Positions 25,914 to 36,576 of a stretch of 64,000 nt of DNA are shown here, piece after piece. The stretch is from assembly GCF_015207655.1 (NCBI RefSeq), contig NZ_JADEWN010000001.1, positions 124,001 through 188,000 of the forward strand. Reading direction: 5' to 3'. The stretch is from Gloeocapsopsis crepidinum LEGE 06123. GTDB lineage: Bacteria > Cyanobacteriota > Cyanobacteriia > Cyanobacteriales > Chroococcidiopsidaceae. Position 1 is the stretch's first letter. Each line of letters opens with the position of its first letter. Made by a program: the position numbers and the translations under genes. The notes under the pieces are model-generated. The model made no database searches and was not told the DNA's origin. It worked only from the letters and a program-made list of their open reading frames with translations.

Positions 25914-26699
25914 ATGACTGATTCTGCCTTGCCAGAAATAGAAAACGCAGTAGTCCCTCCCTCAAATACGGTGAATGTTAACTTACAAGTTCGCCTCAAG
26001 GGTGAGGGAGAAAAGTTGTTATTGATTTTGCCGACAGAAACCGAAACTGCGACAGCAACAAGTTGGTCTGATCTTTGGCAACAATTAAAGCAGCGACTAA
26101 ATGGCGGCGATCGCTTTTGGCAACCTAGCACAACTGTTCATCTCATAGCGACAGATCGGTTATTAGACGCTCAACAACTTCAAGCAATTGCCGATGCTTT
26201 ATCAGAAGTTCAACTTCAGTTAACCCGCGTGTTTACTAGTCGCCGTCAAACAGCTGTTGCCGCAGCAACCGCAGGTTATAGTGTCGAACAAACATCCGTT
26301 ACTAAAATTAATCAAACATTAAACGCCACCCCTGTACCTCTGGCAGAACCACTGTATCTCCAAATGACTGTGAGATCTGGTATGGAAATTCGTCATGCAG
26401 GTTCCGTAATTGTGTTAGGAGACCTTAACCCAGGTGGTACTGTAGTGGCAAATGGCGATATTCTAGTTTGGGGTCGTTTGCGCGGAGTTGCCCATGCAGG
26501 TGCTGCTGGTAATTCTAAGTGTCTAATTATGGCACTGCAAATGGAACCAACGCAGCTGCGGATTGCAGAATTTGTCGCGAGGGCACCGACGAATGTTCCA
26601 TCTCAGTTTTATCCTGAGGTTGCTTACGTCATGTCTGAAGGTATTCGGATCGCTAAAGCTGCTGATTTTTCTAAATCCCAATTTTCGTTACCATCATGA
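25914..26699 (+). CDS. minC: Septum site-determining protein MinC
   Basis: 261 residues. The N-terminal ~110 residues are variable as usual; the C-terminal beta-helix domain is clear from LYLQMTVRSGMEIRHAGSVIVLGDLNPGG (about 145-173), then VVANGDILVWGRLRGVAHAGAAGN. MinC inhibits FtsZ polymerisation away from mid-cell and is recruited to the membrane by MinD. Stop codon overlaps the minD start (ATGA), so translation is coupled. Confidence 0.95.
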   Translation: MTDSALPEIENAVVPPSNTVNVNLQVRLKGEGEKLLLILPTETETATATSWSDLWQQLKQRLNGGDRFWQPSTTVHLIATDRLLDAQQLQAIADALSEVQLQLTRVFTSRRQTAVAAATAGYSVEQTSVTKINQTLNATPVPLAEPLYLQMTVRSGMEIRHAGSVIVLGDLNPGGTVVANGDILVWGRLRGVAHAGAAGNSKCLIMALQMEPTQLRIAEFVARAPTNVPSQFYPEVAYVMSEGIRIAKAADFSKSQFSLPS

Positions 26700-27499
26700 A
26701 GCGCATTATCGTTACTACCTCTGGTAAAGGAGGGGTAGGTAAAACCACAGTCACCGCCAACCTGGGCATGGCATTAGCCCGACTAGGGCGTAAAATTGTT
26801 TTGGTGGATGCAGATTTTGGGTTAAGAAACTTAGATTTGCTTCTGGGATTGGAAAATCGGATTGTCTATACGGCAATGGAAGTCGTATCAGGTGAATGTC
26901 GTTTAGAGCAAGCCTTAGTAAGAGATAAACGCGAATCAGGGTTGGTCTTGCTTCCTGCGGCACAAAATCGCAACAAAGAGGCAATCACTGCCGAACAGAT
27001 GAAACAGCTTGTGGATTCTTTGACACAAATGTATGACTATGTTGTCATCGACTGTCCGGCTGGCATCGAAATGGGGTTTAAAAATGCGATCGCCGGTGCA
27101 AAAGAAGCATTAATCGTCACGACACCAGAAATTGCAGCAGTACGGGATGCCGATCGCGTCATTGGTTTACTCGAAGCTCAAGGTATCAAAAATATTCATT
27201 TAATTGTCAACCGCCTGCGACCTGCAATGGTACAGGTAAATGACATGATGTCTGTACAGGATGTCCAAGAAATTTTATCTATTCCTCTGATTGGTGTTGT
27301 TCCAGAAGATGAGCGTGTCATCGTTTCAACTAACCGAGGCGAACCTTTAGTGTTGTCTGAAACTGCCTCACTTGCAGGAACGGCATTCGATCATATTGCT
27401 CGACGATTAGAAGGGGAAAAAGTAGAGTTTCTCGATTTGGAACCTACCCAAGACAACTTCTTTGCTCGCCTGCGTAAGCTGTTGTTTTCTATCATCTAA
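26696..27499 (+). CDS. minD: Septum site-determining protein MinD
   Basis: 267 residues. Deviant Walker A GKGGVGKTT at residues 10-18, VLVDADFGLRNLDLLLGLE (switch I region), YVVIDCPAGIEMGF (Walker B) and an amphipathic C-terminal helix (FFARLRKLLFSII) that binds the membrane. ATPase of the Min oscillator, carrying MinC. Overlaps minC by 4 bp; minE follows after 24 bp. Confidence 0.97.
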   Translation: MKRIIVTTSGKGGVGKTTVTANLGMALARLGRKIVLVDADFGLRNLDLLLGLENRIVYTAMEVVSGECRLEQALVRDKRESGLVLLPAAQNRNKEAITAEQMKQLVDSLTQMYDYVVIDCPAGIEMGFKNAIAGAKEALIVTTPEIAAVRDADRVIGLLEAQGIKNIHLIVNRLRPAMVQVNDMMSVQDVQEILSIPLIGVVPEDERVIVSTNRGEPLVLSETASLAGTAFDHIARRLEGEKVEFLDLEPTQDNFFARLRKLLFSII

Positions 27500-27523
27500 G
27501 CTTCTACCCCTGCACCCACTGTC

Positions 27524-27805
27524 ATGATTACCGAATTTCTCGACCGATTTTTTCCTGTACCGCGTAATGAGAATACCAGCCGCAGTGCAGTTAAGCAGCG
27601 ACTGCAATTAGTACTTGCCCACGATCGCGCTGATCTGAGTCCGCAAGCACTGGAGAGAATGCAACAGGAAATTTTAGAAGTCGTCTCGCGTTATGTAGAA
27701 CTCGAACCAGATGGATTAGAGTTTTGTCTAGAAAATAACCAACGAACAACCGCACTAATTGCCAACTTACCAATTCGGCGTGTTAAAGACGTTGATGTTT
27801 CATAA
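27524..27805 (+). CDS. minE: Cell division topological specificity factor MinE
   Basis: 93 residues. N-terminal membrane/MinD-binding helix ([39 protein letters not shown] is the typical run in two parts) and a C-terminal beta-rich dimer domain ([21 protein letters not shown]). MinE stimulates MinD ATPase and drives pole-to-pole oscillation. Last gene of the minCDE operon. Confidence 0.95.
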   Translation: MITEFLDRFFPVPRNENTSRSAVKQRLQLVLAHDRADLSPQALERMQQEILEVVSRYVELEPDGLEFCLENNQRTTALIANLPIRRVKDVDVS

Positions 27806-28147
27806 CCTAGCGAGTGACTAAATGAGCGATTAATTGGCGATCGCCTAATGTTGATTTCTAACCGCTAATCTTCGTATAAATTTTTATAAAAAAGCCTTGA
27901 CTGCCAAACCATAGAACATGGGCAGGTAAGATGCATAACCCATATTTCTTGTTAAATTTGGTTAACCTACTTACCAGTAGAAAGTAGATCAATATAAAAA
28001 CTATTGACCAATTATTATTGTATCTCTATATTTTCTTTTGCTCTGACATACTCGCGTCATATCAGTGCTATATCTAGCACTCAAAATTGAAGATAGTGAT
28101 ATTTAGTAAGTATCTTATCTTCATTTACATAGCGCACACGGTACTTC
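27806..28147. other. Intergenic region between minE and the M28 peptidase gene
   Basis: 342 AT-rich bp without a recognisable gene. It contains a near-palindromic TATAAATTTTTATA at 27876-27889, a degenerate copy of the short hairpin repeat (gggcaggtaagatgcataaccc, about 27923), and the promoter region of the peptidase gene. Confidence 0.5.
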
Positions 28148-29449
28148 GTGACTTATCAAAATTTGCACTTGAACAAACTATCTAACTCCCGACCTTCCCT
28201 ACAGCAAATCGCTAAGTTGCTGGTTGCAGGCGTAAGCGTTCTGAGTATTGGCGTTACAGGGTGTACTCCCGTTTTAGAAGAACGAACGGAGCGTGGCACG
28301 TTACTTAGCCAAGCTGAGAGTACAATTACATCTGAAAGTGCAATTGCTGATGTCCAAGCTTTAGTCAAACTAGGTTCTAGGGTAACAGGCACACCTGTTA
28401 TGGAACAAGCTAGAGCTTATCTAATTGAGCAATACACCCGTGCTGGCTACGAAACAAGAACTCAAACCTTTACATATCCAAAATTTGAGGATCTTGGCTC
28501 AAATATTACAGTTAATGGCCGCACAATTAATGGACGCGCTCTGAATGGCTCGATTGCTGGCAAACAAAGTGCGCGACTTGTCGCTGTTCCGAATGTCGGA
28601 CAAACATCAGATTTTGCTGCGGTTGATGTCAAAGGCGCGATCGCGCTTATTCGGCGCGGTGAAATTCCGTTTCTCCAAAAAGCTCAAAACGCAGCAAAGG
28701 CAGGAGCAGTGGGTGTCGTTATTGTTAACAATGAGCCTGGCGATTTGTACGGTACGCTTGGTGGAGAAGTGCAAATTCCGGTATTAGCACTATCTGGAAA
28801 AGTAGGCAATTCTCTATTCGAGTCGCAGCAGCCACAAGTGTCGCTTGCAATCAATACTCGCCAACGCACTGTCACTGGGACAAATGTCATTGCTCATCTT
28901 CCTGGTGTCACACAACCGCGTGTTGTTGTTGGCGCACATTATGACTCTGTTCCAGGGTCTCCAGGAGCGAACGATAATGCCTCTGGAACTGCTGTTATGT
29001 TAGATGTTGCCCGCAATATGGCTCAAACACCTTTAGCACGTCAAGCTTGGTTTGTGGCATTTGATGGCGAGGAAGATGGTTTACACGGCTCAAGAAGTTT
29101 TGTTAGTCAAGCGCAACCTAGTTTTCTGAAAAGACTGGATGCCATGCTAAATTTTGATATGGTCGGTGTTAATGACCAGCTGCTTGTTGGTGGAACACAG
29201 TCACTCACAAAACTTACGCAAGCAACGCAATCTGATATTTCTGTCTTTGATAGTCAAGGAGGCAGCGATCATGCTCCCTTTGCAAGAGCAGGTGTGCCTG
29301 TCCTCTTCTTTTATCGAGGTCAGGAACCAAATTACCACACTCCTGACGATAAATCTATCGAACCAAGGTTACTAGATGAAACGTCTCAGGTTGGACTTAA
29401 TGTTCTCAAGCAGATACTTAATTCTGATACCGTTACGGTTGCAATGTAA
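28148..29449 (+). CDS. M28 family metallopeptidase, lipoprotein
   Basis: 433 residues from a GTG. Lipobox VSVLSIGVTGC puts the acylated Cys near residue 39, so it is membrane-anchored on the periplasmic or outer side. A PA (protease-associated) domain lies at about 115-235 (IRRGEIPFLQKAQNAAKAGAVGVVIVNNEP). The catalytic domain carries the co-catalytic zinc ligands in VVGAHYDSVPGSPGANDNASG, FDGEEDGLHGS, NFDMVG and HTPDDKS, and the ligand in GGSDHAPF. It probably releases N-terminal amino acids from peptides. A candidate structured element follows its stop codon. Confidence 0.9.
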   Translation: MTYQNLHLNKLSNSRPSLQQIAKLLVAGVSVLSIGVTGCTPVLEERTERGTLLSQAESTITSESAIADVQALVKLGSRVTGTPVMEQARAYLIEQYTRAGYETRTQTFTYPKFEDLGSNITVNGRTINGRALNGSIAGKQSARLVAVPNVGQTSDFAAVDVKGAIALIRRGEIPFLQKAQNAAKAGAVGVVIVNNEPGDLYGTLGGEVQIPVLALSGKVGNSLFESQQPQVSLAINTRQRTVTGTNVIAHLPGVTQPRVVVGAHYDSVPGSPGANDNASGTAVMLDVARNMAQTPLARQAWFVAFDGEEDGLHGSRSFVSQAQPSFLKRLDAMLNFDMVGVNDQLLVGGTQSLTKLTQATQSDISVFDSQGGSDHAPFARAGVPVLFFYRGQEPNYHTPDDKSIEPRLLDETSQVGLNVLKQILNSDTVTVAM

Positions 29450-29487
29450 ACTCATTTTTCATTGCCTGTAATGAGTAGAACTCTGCT

Positions 29488-29555
29488 GTTATGACCAGAA
29501 CGATGCGGCGATCCGTACTCTCAGCCTCTAAGAATGCGAAGTCATAACGAGTACG
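29488..29555 (+). ncRNA. Candidate H-type pseudoknot RNA element
   Basis: GTTATGAC (29488-29495) is perfectly complementary to GTCATAAC (29541-29548), and CGTACTC (29514-29520) to GAGTACG (29549-29555). The pairs interleave, and the second arms are directly adjacent, as in an H-type pseudoknot with coaxial stems. Strand is arbitrary because stems are symmetric; plus is assumed from the neighbouring genes. It might belong to the 3' UTR of the peptidase gene or the leader of the next gene. No known RNA family was recognised. Confidence 0.3.
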
Positions 29556-29647
29556 ATTATATCAGAAATAGTCAAATGTTTATTTGAAATGTGAGGGGCA
29601 GTTAAAACGTTTATCAATTCATTAAGTTGTACATATCCTAAAAAGCC

Positions 29648-30142
29648 ATGCTGAAATTGTTACCTATAGGTGCTGCCTTAGCTACTATCATAAGTGCTCA
29701 AGTTCCTGAAATCTTACCATCTGCAGTCAAAACCACGGAGCACAGATCAAGTACTGCGGCAATGTTTGCAACTCAGCCAACTCATGCTACAAACTTATCC
29801 CACACGATCGCCCAAACTCGTTATCGCACACCACAACAAAGCGATGACTCTGGTCAAGTTGGCACATTAGTTGTTTTAGGAGCAATTGGTGCTACAGCAG
29901 CAGTAGCAGTTGCCAGTAGTACAAAAAATAAATCTTTCTCGCTTGGTAATATAACCAATCAGGGGAGTTTTAATCAAGCTAGCCCTAGACTGCAGAAACG
30001 ATTGATGACGCTACTACACAATGACCAAGCAGCTGCTAACCGCCTCATAAATAATATCAAGCTCAATCATCCGCACCAATCGACAAACTGGGCGATTGAA
30101 AAAGCAATTTATGACCTAGAACGCGATCGCGGTGGTAGATAA
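29648..30142 (+). CDS. Secreted protein of unknown function
   Basis: 164 residues. A hydrophobic N-terminus (LLPIGAALATIISAQVPEIL) acts as signal peptide or anchor. A low-complexity Thr/Ser/Gln linker follows, then a glycine/alanine-rich helix GTLVVLGAIGATAAVAVASS near residue 75, and a C-terminal helical segment (QKRLMTLLHNDQAAANRLINNIKLNHPHQS, then WAIEKAIYDLERDR). The last part resembles a short helical domain seen in other cyanobacterial exported proteins. Not recognised. Confidence 0.6.
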   Translation: MLKLLPIGAALATIISAQVPEILPSAVKTTEHRSSTAAMFATQPTHATNLSHTIAQTRYRTPQQSDDSGQVGTLVVLGAIGATAAVAVASSTKNKSFSLGNITNQGSFNQASPRLQKRLMTLLHNDQAAANRLINNIKLNHPHQSTNWAIEKAIYDLERDRGGR

Positions 30143-30329
30143 GCCCAGGAGTAGAGGAGACTAGGAGTTACTCGTTAAGAGCCTTGAGTTATGAGCTTAA
30201 GAGAGTCGTAAAGTGCTGAGTCATGAGTAAAGAAAACTCAAAATAATTATCTCCCAACGCTTGCGCTTTCCAAAACTAATTACTAACCACTAGCTACTAG
30301 TCACTCACCCCTCACCCCTCACTCCTTCT
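30143..30329. repeat. Dispersed repeat copy between convergent genes
   Basis: Contains gaggagactaggagttactc, gagccttgagttatgagc, ccaaaactaattactaacc and cactcacccctcacccctc, i.e. both the purine half and its complementary pyrimidine half. A near-identical left half (aggagactaggagttactcg) also begins the copy at 30808, so the two copies flank the atp epsilon gene in direct orientation. Confidence 0.75.
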
Positions 30330-30743
30330 TTACAACATTCCACCAGCAGCTTGGAAACGAGCGCGTGCTCTTTTTAAGGCTTGATTAGCTTGAATTTGCT
30401 CTTGACGTGAAGCATTTTGAATTTGATTTATTTTTGCTTCTGCTTGATTGTAAGCAGTACGAGCAGATTCTAAATCAATTTTGTCGCCACGTTCTGCGGC
30501 ATTAACGAGAATAGTGACTTCATCACTTTCAACTTCAGCAAATCCACCCATTAGCGCGATCGCAACCCAATCTTCGTTAGGATTAGGGCGAACTCGCATA
30601 ACGCCTGTATCCAATGCTGTTAGTAGGGGTGCGTGACCGCTGAGAATACCTAGCTGACCAGTAGTACTTGGTAGAATCACTTCTTGTGCTGTTGCATCCC
30701 AAACGGTTTTATCTGGTGAAACAACACGAACAGTTAAAGCCAT
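30330..30743 (-). CDS. atpC: F1F0 ATP synthase subunit epsilon
   Basis: 137 residues from ATG 30743; ten extra in-frame codons upstream are rejected because the family begins [16 protein letters not shown]. The beta-sandwich domain includes [31 protein letters not shown] (split positions about 25-55) and [29 protein letters not shown], followed by a two-helix C-terminal domain. The subunit links rotor to gamma and inhibits ATP hydrolysis in the dark. It lies downstream of the beta-subunit gene in the cyanobacterial beta-epsilon operon (atpB-atpE in plastid naming). Confidence 0.96.
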   Translation of the reverse strand: MALTVRVVSPDKTVWDATAQEVILPSTTGQLGILSGHAPLLTALDTGVMRVRPNPNEDWVAIALMGGFAEVESDEVTILVNAAERGDKIDLESARTAYNQAEAKINQIQNASRQEQIQANQALKRARARFQAAGGML

Positions 30744-30931
30744 ATTTCTTAAAAAAATCAGGGAAGTTATCAAGTAGCGGAAACTGAAGGTTTCTATAGC
30801 AATGAAAGCTGGGGAGACTAGGAGACTAGGAGTTACTCGTTAAGAGTGTTGAGTTATGAGTTAAGAAACGTCTTCAATTCAAAATTCAAAACTAATCACT
30901 CGCCCCTAATCCCTCGCTCCTCACCCCTCTT
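30744..30931. repeat. Dispersed repeat inserted within the atp beta-epsilon operon
   Basis: Positions 30808-30930 carry gggagactaggagactaggagt, taagagtgttgagttatgag, cttcaattcaaaattcaaaac and cccctaatccctcgctcctc. The spacing between the two ATP synthase genes (188 bp) is long for this operon because of the element; the RNA would form a long imperfect hairpin between cistrons. Confidence 0.75.
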
Positions 30932-32721
<1,790 letters not shown>

Positions 32722-34644
32722 ATGCCCCAGAACTTCTCTGGTCAAAACCTCCGAGGATACTCTTTTAAAGGACAAGACTTAACAGGTGCTAATTTCAGCC
32801 GTGCAGATCTTCGAGGAACAAACTTCACCAATGCCATTCTCAAAGATGCTAACTTTAGCCATGCTTTAGCAGGATTACAGAACTACCGGATTGCAGGTTT
32901 ACTCGTTATTTCTTTAGTGTTCGCAGTTGTTCTAATTCTCAACATTAAAGCAGGGCTACAGCTGCGGTTATGGCCTTTAATTGGTGCAGTGAATGGAGCT
33001 GTTGCTGTCTCTGCAGCGATCGCTACTTCGGTAATTGTTGCTGGAGAAGCCGCTGCAATTCTACATATCGTTGTTGCTGTTCTGGTTGGCACGTTCATAA
33101 TAGTGACAAATCGAGAGCCTTGGTGGACTGTTTGGACAGCATGGACTGTGATATTTTTCAGCGCGTACGTTAGTTGGGGGGCTTTGGGCGATGCTCAGCA
33201 GTATGGCTTAGTCCGCAAAGTTGCTATTACTATTGCTGCTATAGGTGGTACTCGTTTTTGCGGTGCTGATTTAACCGATGCTAATTTTACTAAAGCCACA
33301 TTGAAAGCTGTACAGTTTAGCCGTGCAAAATTAATTCGTACGAATTGGTTTCAAGCAAGACTTGACTTTGCTGATGTCGCACTAACGTATCTTGAAGTAC
33401 CAAAAGTACGGCAGTTAGTCGTCTCTAAACATGGCAGAAATAAAAACTACGATCGCCTCGTGCTACAAGGTATCAACTTACAAGATGCTGATTTAGAAGA
33501 CGCTAGCTTTATCGCTGCAGATCTCAGTGAAGCGACTTTACAAAATGCAAATCTATACCGAGCAAAGCTGGTTCGGACACAACTGTATCATGCCGATTTG
33601 ACATCGGCTTGTTTAACTGGCGCTTACATTCAAGATTGGGCGATCGCTCCTGATACCAAAGTAGAGCAAGTTGAATGCGAATACATCTACACGCACTTGC
33701 CAACAAAGGACGATCCCGATCCTTGTCGTAAGCCAGATAATAAATCGGAAAACTTCAAGCCTGGTGACTTTTCTGACTTTATTGCACCAATTATCAAAAC
33801 ACTCGATCTGTATCGTCATCAAAATGTCGATCCACGTGCCGTTACGTTGAAGACACTTGATCTTTACCATCATCAAGGAATTGATCCTGGTGCAGCTGCA
33901 ATTGCGCTGCAGCAGCTAGCCGCAAACCACCCCAATGCTGAGTTAGAAATTATCGCCCTGGAAGGACGAGGGCAAGACAAAATTCGCTTACAAGCCAAAG
34001 TCGCAGGTCATAGCGATCGCTCGCAACTGAGTGCTGAATATTTTGCTAACTACAGCGAAATTAAAGCTTTACCGTACAAGGATATGCAAGCATTACTTGC
34101 AGGAATTGCAGAGAAAGATCAACGCATTCGCAGCTTAGAAAACATGGTTGTTACTGCAATTCAAAGCAATAAATTTTACGCAGAAACTTACTATAACTTT
34201 GGAGATACTATGTCTGACAATCAAGGAAGTGTCAATATCAGTGGCGTTCAAGGTAGCGTTAGCGGTGTTGCAGCGGCGGGACAAAATCAAAATATGACAG
34301 GAGTCGCGATCGGTCAAATTAGTGGTGCTGTCACAAACACAATCAGTCAACTGCAACAAGCTGAGTCTCCAGAAGCGCTGCAACTTGCCAAATTACTTGA
34401 GCATTTAAAGGCAGCGATTGAGGATGAGGCAGACTTGAACTCAGAGGATAAAGCAGAAGCACTAGAGCAAGTAAAAGTTTTAGCAGAAGCAGGACAAAAA
34501 CCTCAAGCAGGAATGCAAAATGCAGCAAAAACCGCAATCAAGATCCTGAAAGGCACTGCCGCAAGTTTACCAAGTGCTACTGCCTTTGTCGAAGCGTGTA
34601 ATAAGCTACTACCGTTGATTACCAAACTGTTGGTTTTGTGTTGA
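32722..34644 (+). CDS. Membrane pentapeptide-repeat protein with C-terminal adaptor-like region
   Basis: 640 residues from ATG 32722 (a GTG two codons earlier is possible). Pentapeptide block A at residues 5-50 (FSGQN-LRGYS-FKGQD type), four hydrophobic helices at about 55-165, block B at about 175-330 interrupted by LEVPKVRQLVVSKHGRNKNYDRL, an acidic linker, and a ~60-residue duplicated element TLDLYRHQNVDPRAVTLK / TLDLYHHQGIDPGAAAI. Then a Gly/Ser/Asn-rich beta stretch (GDTMSDNQGSVNISGVQGS, GVAAAGQNQNMTGVAIG) and a C-terminal helical domain (residues ~540-640). The architecture suggests a membrane-tethered oligomerising platform; no catalytic motif is visible. The family is mostly cyanobacterial. 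Confidence 0.8.
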   Translation: MPQNFSGQNLRGYSFKGQDLTGANFSRADLRGTNFTNAILKDANFSHALAGLQNYRIAGLLVISLVFAVVLILNIKAGLQLRLWPLIGAVNGAVAVSAAIATSVIVAGEAAAILHIVVAVLVGTFIIVTNREPWWTVWTAWTVIFFSAYVSWGALGDAQQYGLVRKVAITIAAIGGTRFCGADLTDANFTKATLKAVQFSRAKLIRTNWFQARLDFADVALTYLEVPKVRQLVVSKHGRNKNYDRLVLQGINLQDADLEDASFIAADLSEATLQNANLYRAKLVRTQLYHADLTSACLTGAYIQDWAIAPDTKVEQVECEYIYTHLPTKDDPDPCRKPDNKSENFKPGDFSDFIAPIIKTLDLYRHQNVDPRAVTLKTLDLYHHQGIDPGAAAIALQQLAANHPNAELEIIALEGRGQDKIRLQAKVAGHSDRSQLSAEYFANYSEIKALPYKDMQALLAGIAEKDQRIRSLENMVVTAIQSNKFYAETYYNFGDTMSDNQGSVNISGVQGSVSGVAAAGQNQNMTGVAIGQISGAVTNTISQLQQAESPEALQLAKLLEHLKAAIEDEADLNSEDKAEALEQVKVLAEAGQKPQAGMQNAAKTAIKILKGTAASLPSATAFVEACNKLLPLITKLLVLC

Positions 34645-34789
34645 GACTGCGTTTTACACTCAAAATTAGCTATGCGATCGCATCTTGATGAATTGCCATA
34701 CTTAGCAATTTTCCTCTGTCGCACGGAAGATGGCATCAACTTTCAGTATCCTTGAAACTGACAAAAAGTTAACTTACAAAACAGCCTTT

Positions 34790-35539
34790 ATGGATACTGA
34801 GGAACTTCTCAAAAAGTATGCGGCAGGAGAGAGAAACTTTAGTATTGCTAACTTGCGTTCTGCAGATTTGACACGAGCAACGCTGAATACAGTTGACTTG
34901 AGTGAAGCAATTTTAAGCGAAGCAATTTTGACTCAAGCCGAGTTGAGTGAAGCAAATCTCAGTCGAACAATTCTAACAAAAGCAGACTTGACAGAAGCAG
35001 TTTTGGCAGGAGCAAAGCTGACTGGCGCAATCTTGACAGAAGCAGAACTAAGTCGAGTCAATTTATACGATGCTTTTCTATTAGGTGCGAATTTAGCAGG
35101 AGCTAATCTTGCCGAAGGTAACTTAGGAGGCGCTAACCTGAGTCAAGGAAACCTCAGTGGAACTAACTTAAGTGGAGCAAACTTAGCTCAGACAAACTTG
35201 CAAGGAGTTAACTTAACTGAAGCAAACTTGAGTAGAGCCGATTTAACCGAAGCAAATCTGAGTAGTGCAGATCTTAGCAGCGCAATATTGAGCGGAGCAA
35301 TTTTAACTAATGCCAACCTGAGTGATGCCATTCTCAGTCGAGCAGTTCTTACCGAAGCTGTTTTACAAGGCGCGAACTTGAGTGGAGCTGTCTTGAGCGG
35401 TGTTAACCTTACTAAAGTAAACTTAGAAGGAGTAAACTTGAGTAACGCAGTCCTAACTAGTGTAAACCTCACAGAAGTAGACCTGAGTCAAACAAACTTA
35501 AGTGGAGCCACCATGCCTAACGGCAGTACCCACGACTAA
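34790..35539 (+). CDS. Pentapeptide-repeat protein
   Basis: 249 residues from ATG 34790, chosen because MDTEELLKKYAAGERNFS is the usual start; an in-frame ATG 20 codons earlier lacks family similarity. After the N-terminal cap, about 43 consecutive A(N/D/I)LSx-type pentapeptides run from residue 20 to 240, predicting a right-handed quadrilateral beta-helix of ten or more coils. No membrane segment or catalytic motif. The regular codon pattern (ttgagtgaagca and variants) shows internal duplication. It follows the membrane pentapeptide protein by 145 bp in the same direction. Confidence 0.88.
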   Translation: MDTEELLKKYAAGERNFSIANLRSADLTRATLNTVDLSEAILSEAILTQAELSEANLSRTILTKADLTEAVLAGAKLTGAILTEAELSRVNLYDAFLLGANLAGANLAEGNLGGANLSQGNLSGTNLSGANLAQTNLQGVNLTEANLSRADLTEANLSSADLSSAILSGAILTNANLSDAILSRAVLTEAVLQGANLSGAVLSGVNLTKVNLEGVNLSNAVLTSVNLTEVDLSQTNLSGATMPNGSTHD

Positions 35540-35565
35540 ACTTAGAGCCTATCAAAGGAGCATCT

Positions 35566-36570
35566 GTGAAAATTGCCGTCTTTGAAATTGAAGACTGGGA
35601 GCGCAAACTTTTTGATCAGTTAAGTGACAAGCATACTATTGAATACTGTGATGAGCCGCTAACGAGTGAAAATGCCAGTCAATTTACTGATGCTAATGTC
35701 ATTTGTGCATTTATCTACTCGAATCTCAGTCAAAATATTCTACAGCAGTTCAATCAATTAGAACTCATCGCTACGCGATCAACTGGGTTTGACCAAATTG
35801 ACACAACTTACTGTCAGCAACACAATATAAAAGTCTGCAATGTACCTAACTATGGCGAACACACTGTTGCTGAACATGTATTTGCTTTATTATTGGCGTT
35901 AAGCCATAGAGTTGTTGATGCTGTTGATCGCACTCGTAAAGGTGACTTTTCTTTTCAAGGATTACAAGGCTTTGATTTATTAGGTAAAACTCTGGGTGTG
36001 ATTGGTACTGGTGCAATTGGACGTTGTGTTATCTCAATTGCTAAAGGTCTTCGGATGAATGTTGTTGCATACGAACAAAATCCCCGTGAAGAGTTAGCAT
36101 CGCAATTGGGATTTCGTTATGCTCAAATGTCAGAAGTATTAGCAAGTGCAGACATCATTACATTGCACGTTCCTGCAAATAAAAAAACATATCATCTGCT
36201 TTCTGACGAGCAATTTTCTCAAATGAAGGATGGTGTAGTGTTGATTAACACAACTCGTGGAAGTGTAGTGGATATCAAAGCATTGTTACAAGCTTTAGCA
36301 ACCGGAAAAGTCGCTGCTGCCGGCTTAGATGTCTTACCAGAAGAATTTGTGATGCATCACGAAAGTGAATTACTGAAGTCCTTAGTCCACAAACAAAATA
36401 ACTTAGAAGCACTTCTTGCCAATCAAATATTACTGCGTTTATCAAATGTGATTGTGACTCCTCATAGTGCCTTTAATACTTATGAAGCTAGAACGCGAAT
36501 TTTAGATACGACGATTGATAATATTATGAGTTTCTGTCAAGGCAAACCGCAAAATGTCGTTATTGATTAA
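35566..36570 (+). CDS. D-isomer specific 2-hydroxyacid dehydrogenase
   Basis: 334 residues from GTG 35566 with AAGGAG upstream. NAD-binding motif TLGVIGTGAIGRCV (about residues 143-156), LELIATRSTGFDQID, catalytic Arg in INTTRGSVVD (near 230), Glu in LDVLPEEF and His in VTPHSAF. The overall layout is that of D-lactate dehydrogenase-like enzymes, with a longer segment (HHESELLKSLVHKQNNLEALL) before the catalytic His. Likely reduces a 2-oxo acid such as pyruvate with NADH; the substrate is not certain. Only 26 bp behind the pentapeptide gene, so possibly co-transcribed. Confidence 0.9.
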   Translation: MKIAVFEIEDWERKLFDQLSDKHTIEYCDEPLTSENASQFTDANVICAFIYSNLSQNILQQFNQLELIATRSTGFDQIDTTYCQQHNIKVCNVPNYGEHTVAEHVFALLLALSHRVVDAVDRTRKGDFSFQGLQGFDLLGKTLGVIGTGAIGRCVISIAKGLRMNVVAYEQNPREELASQLGFRYAQMSEVLASADIITLHVPANKKTYHLLSDEQFSQMKDGVVLINTTRGSVVDIKALLQALATGKVAAAGLDVLPEEFVMHHESELLKSLVHKQNNLEALLANQILLRLSNVIVTPHSAFNTYEARTRILDTTIDNIMSFCQGKPQNVVID

Positions 36571-36576
36571 TAGGTA

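Noticed and set aside
29461-29560. Possible tRNA or attC site around the interleaved stems
   Set aside because: No acceptor stem, T-loop GTTCGA or anticodon arm; attC consensus ends not present.
35188-35472. 94-residue frame opposite the second pentapeptide gene
   Set aside because: A by-product of the regular codon pattern of the repeats on the plus strand.
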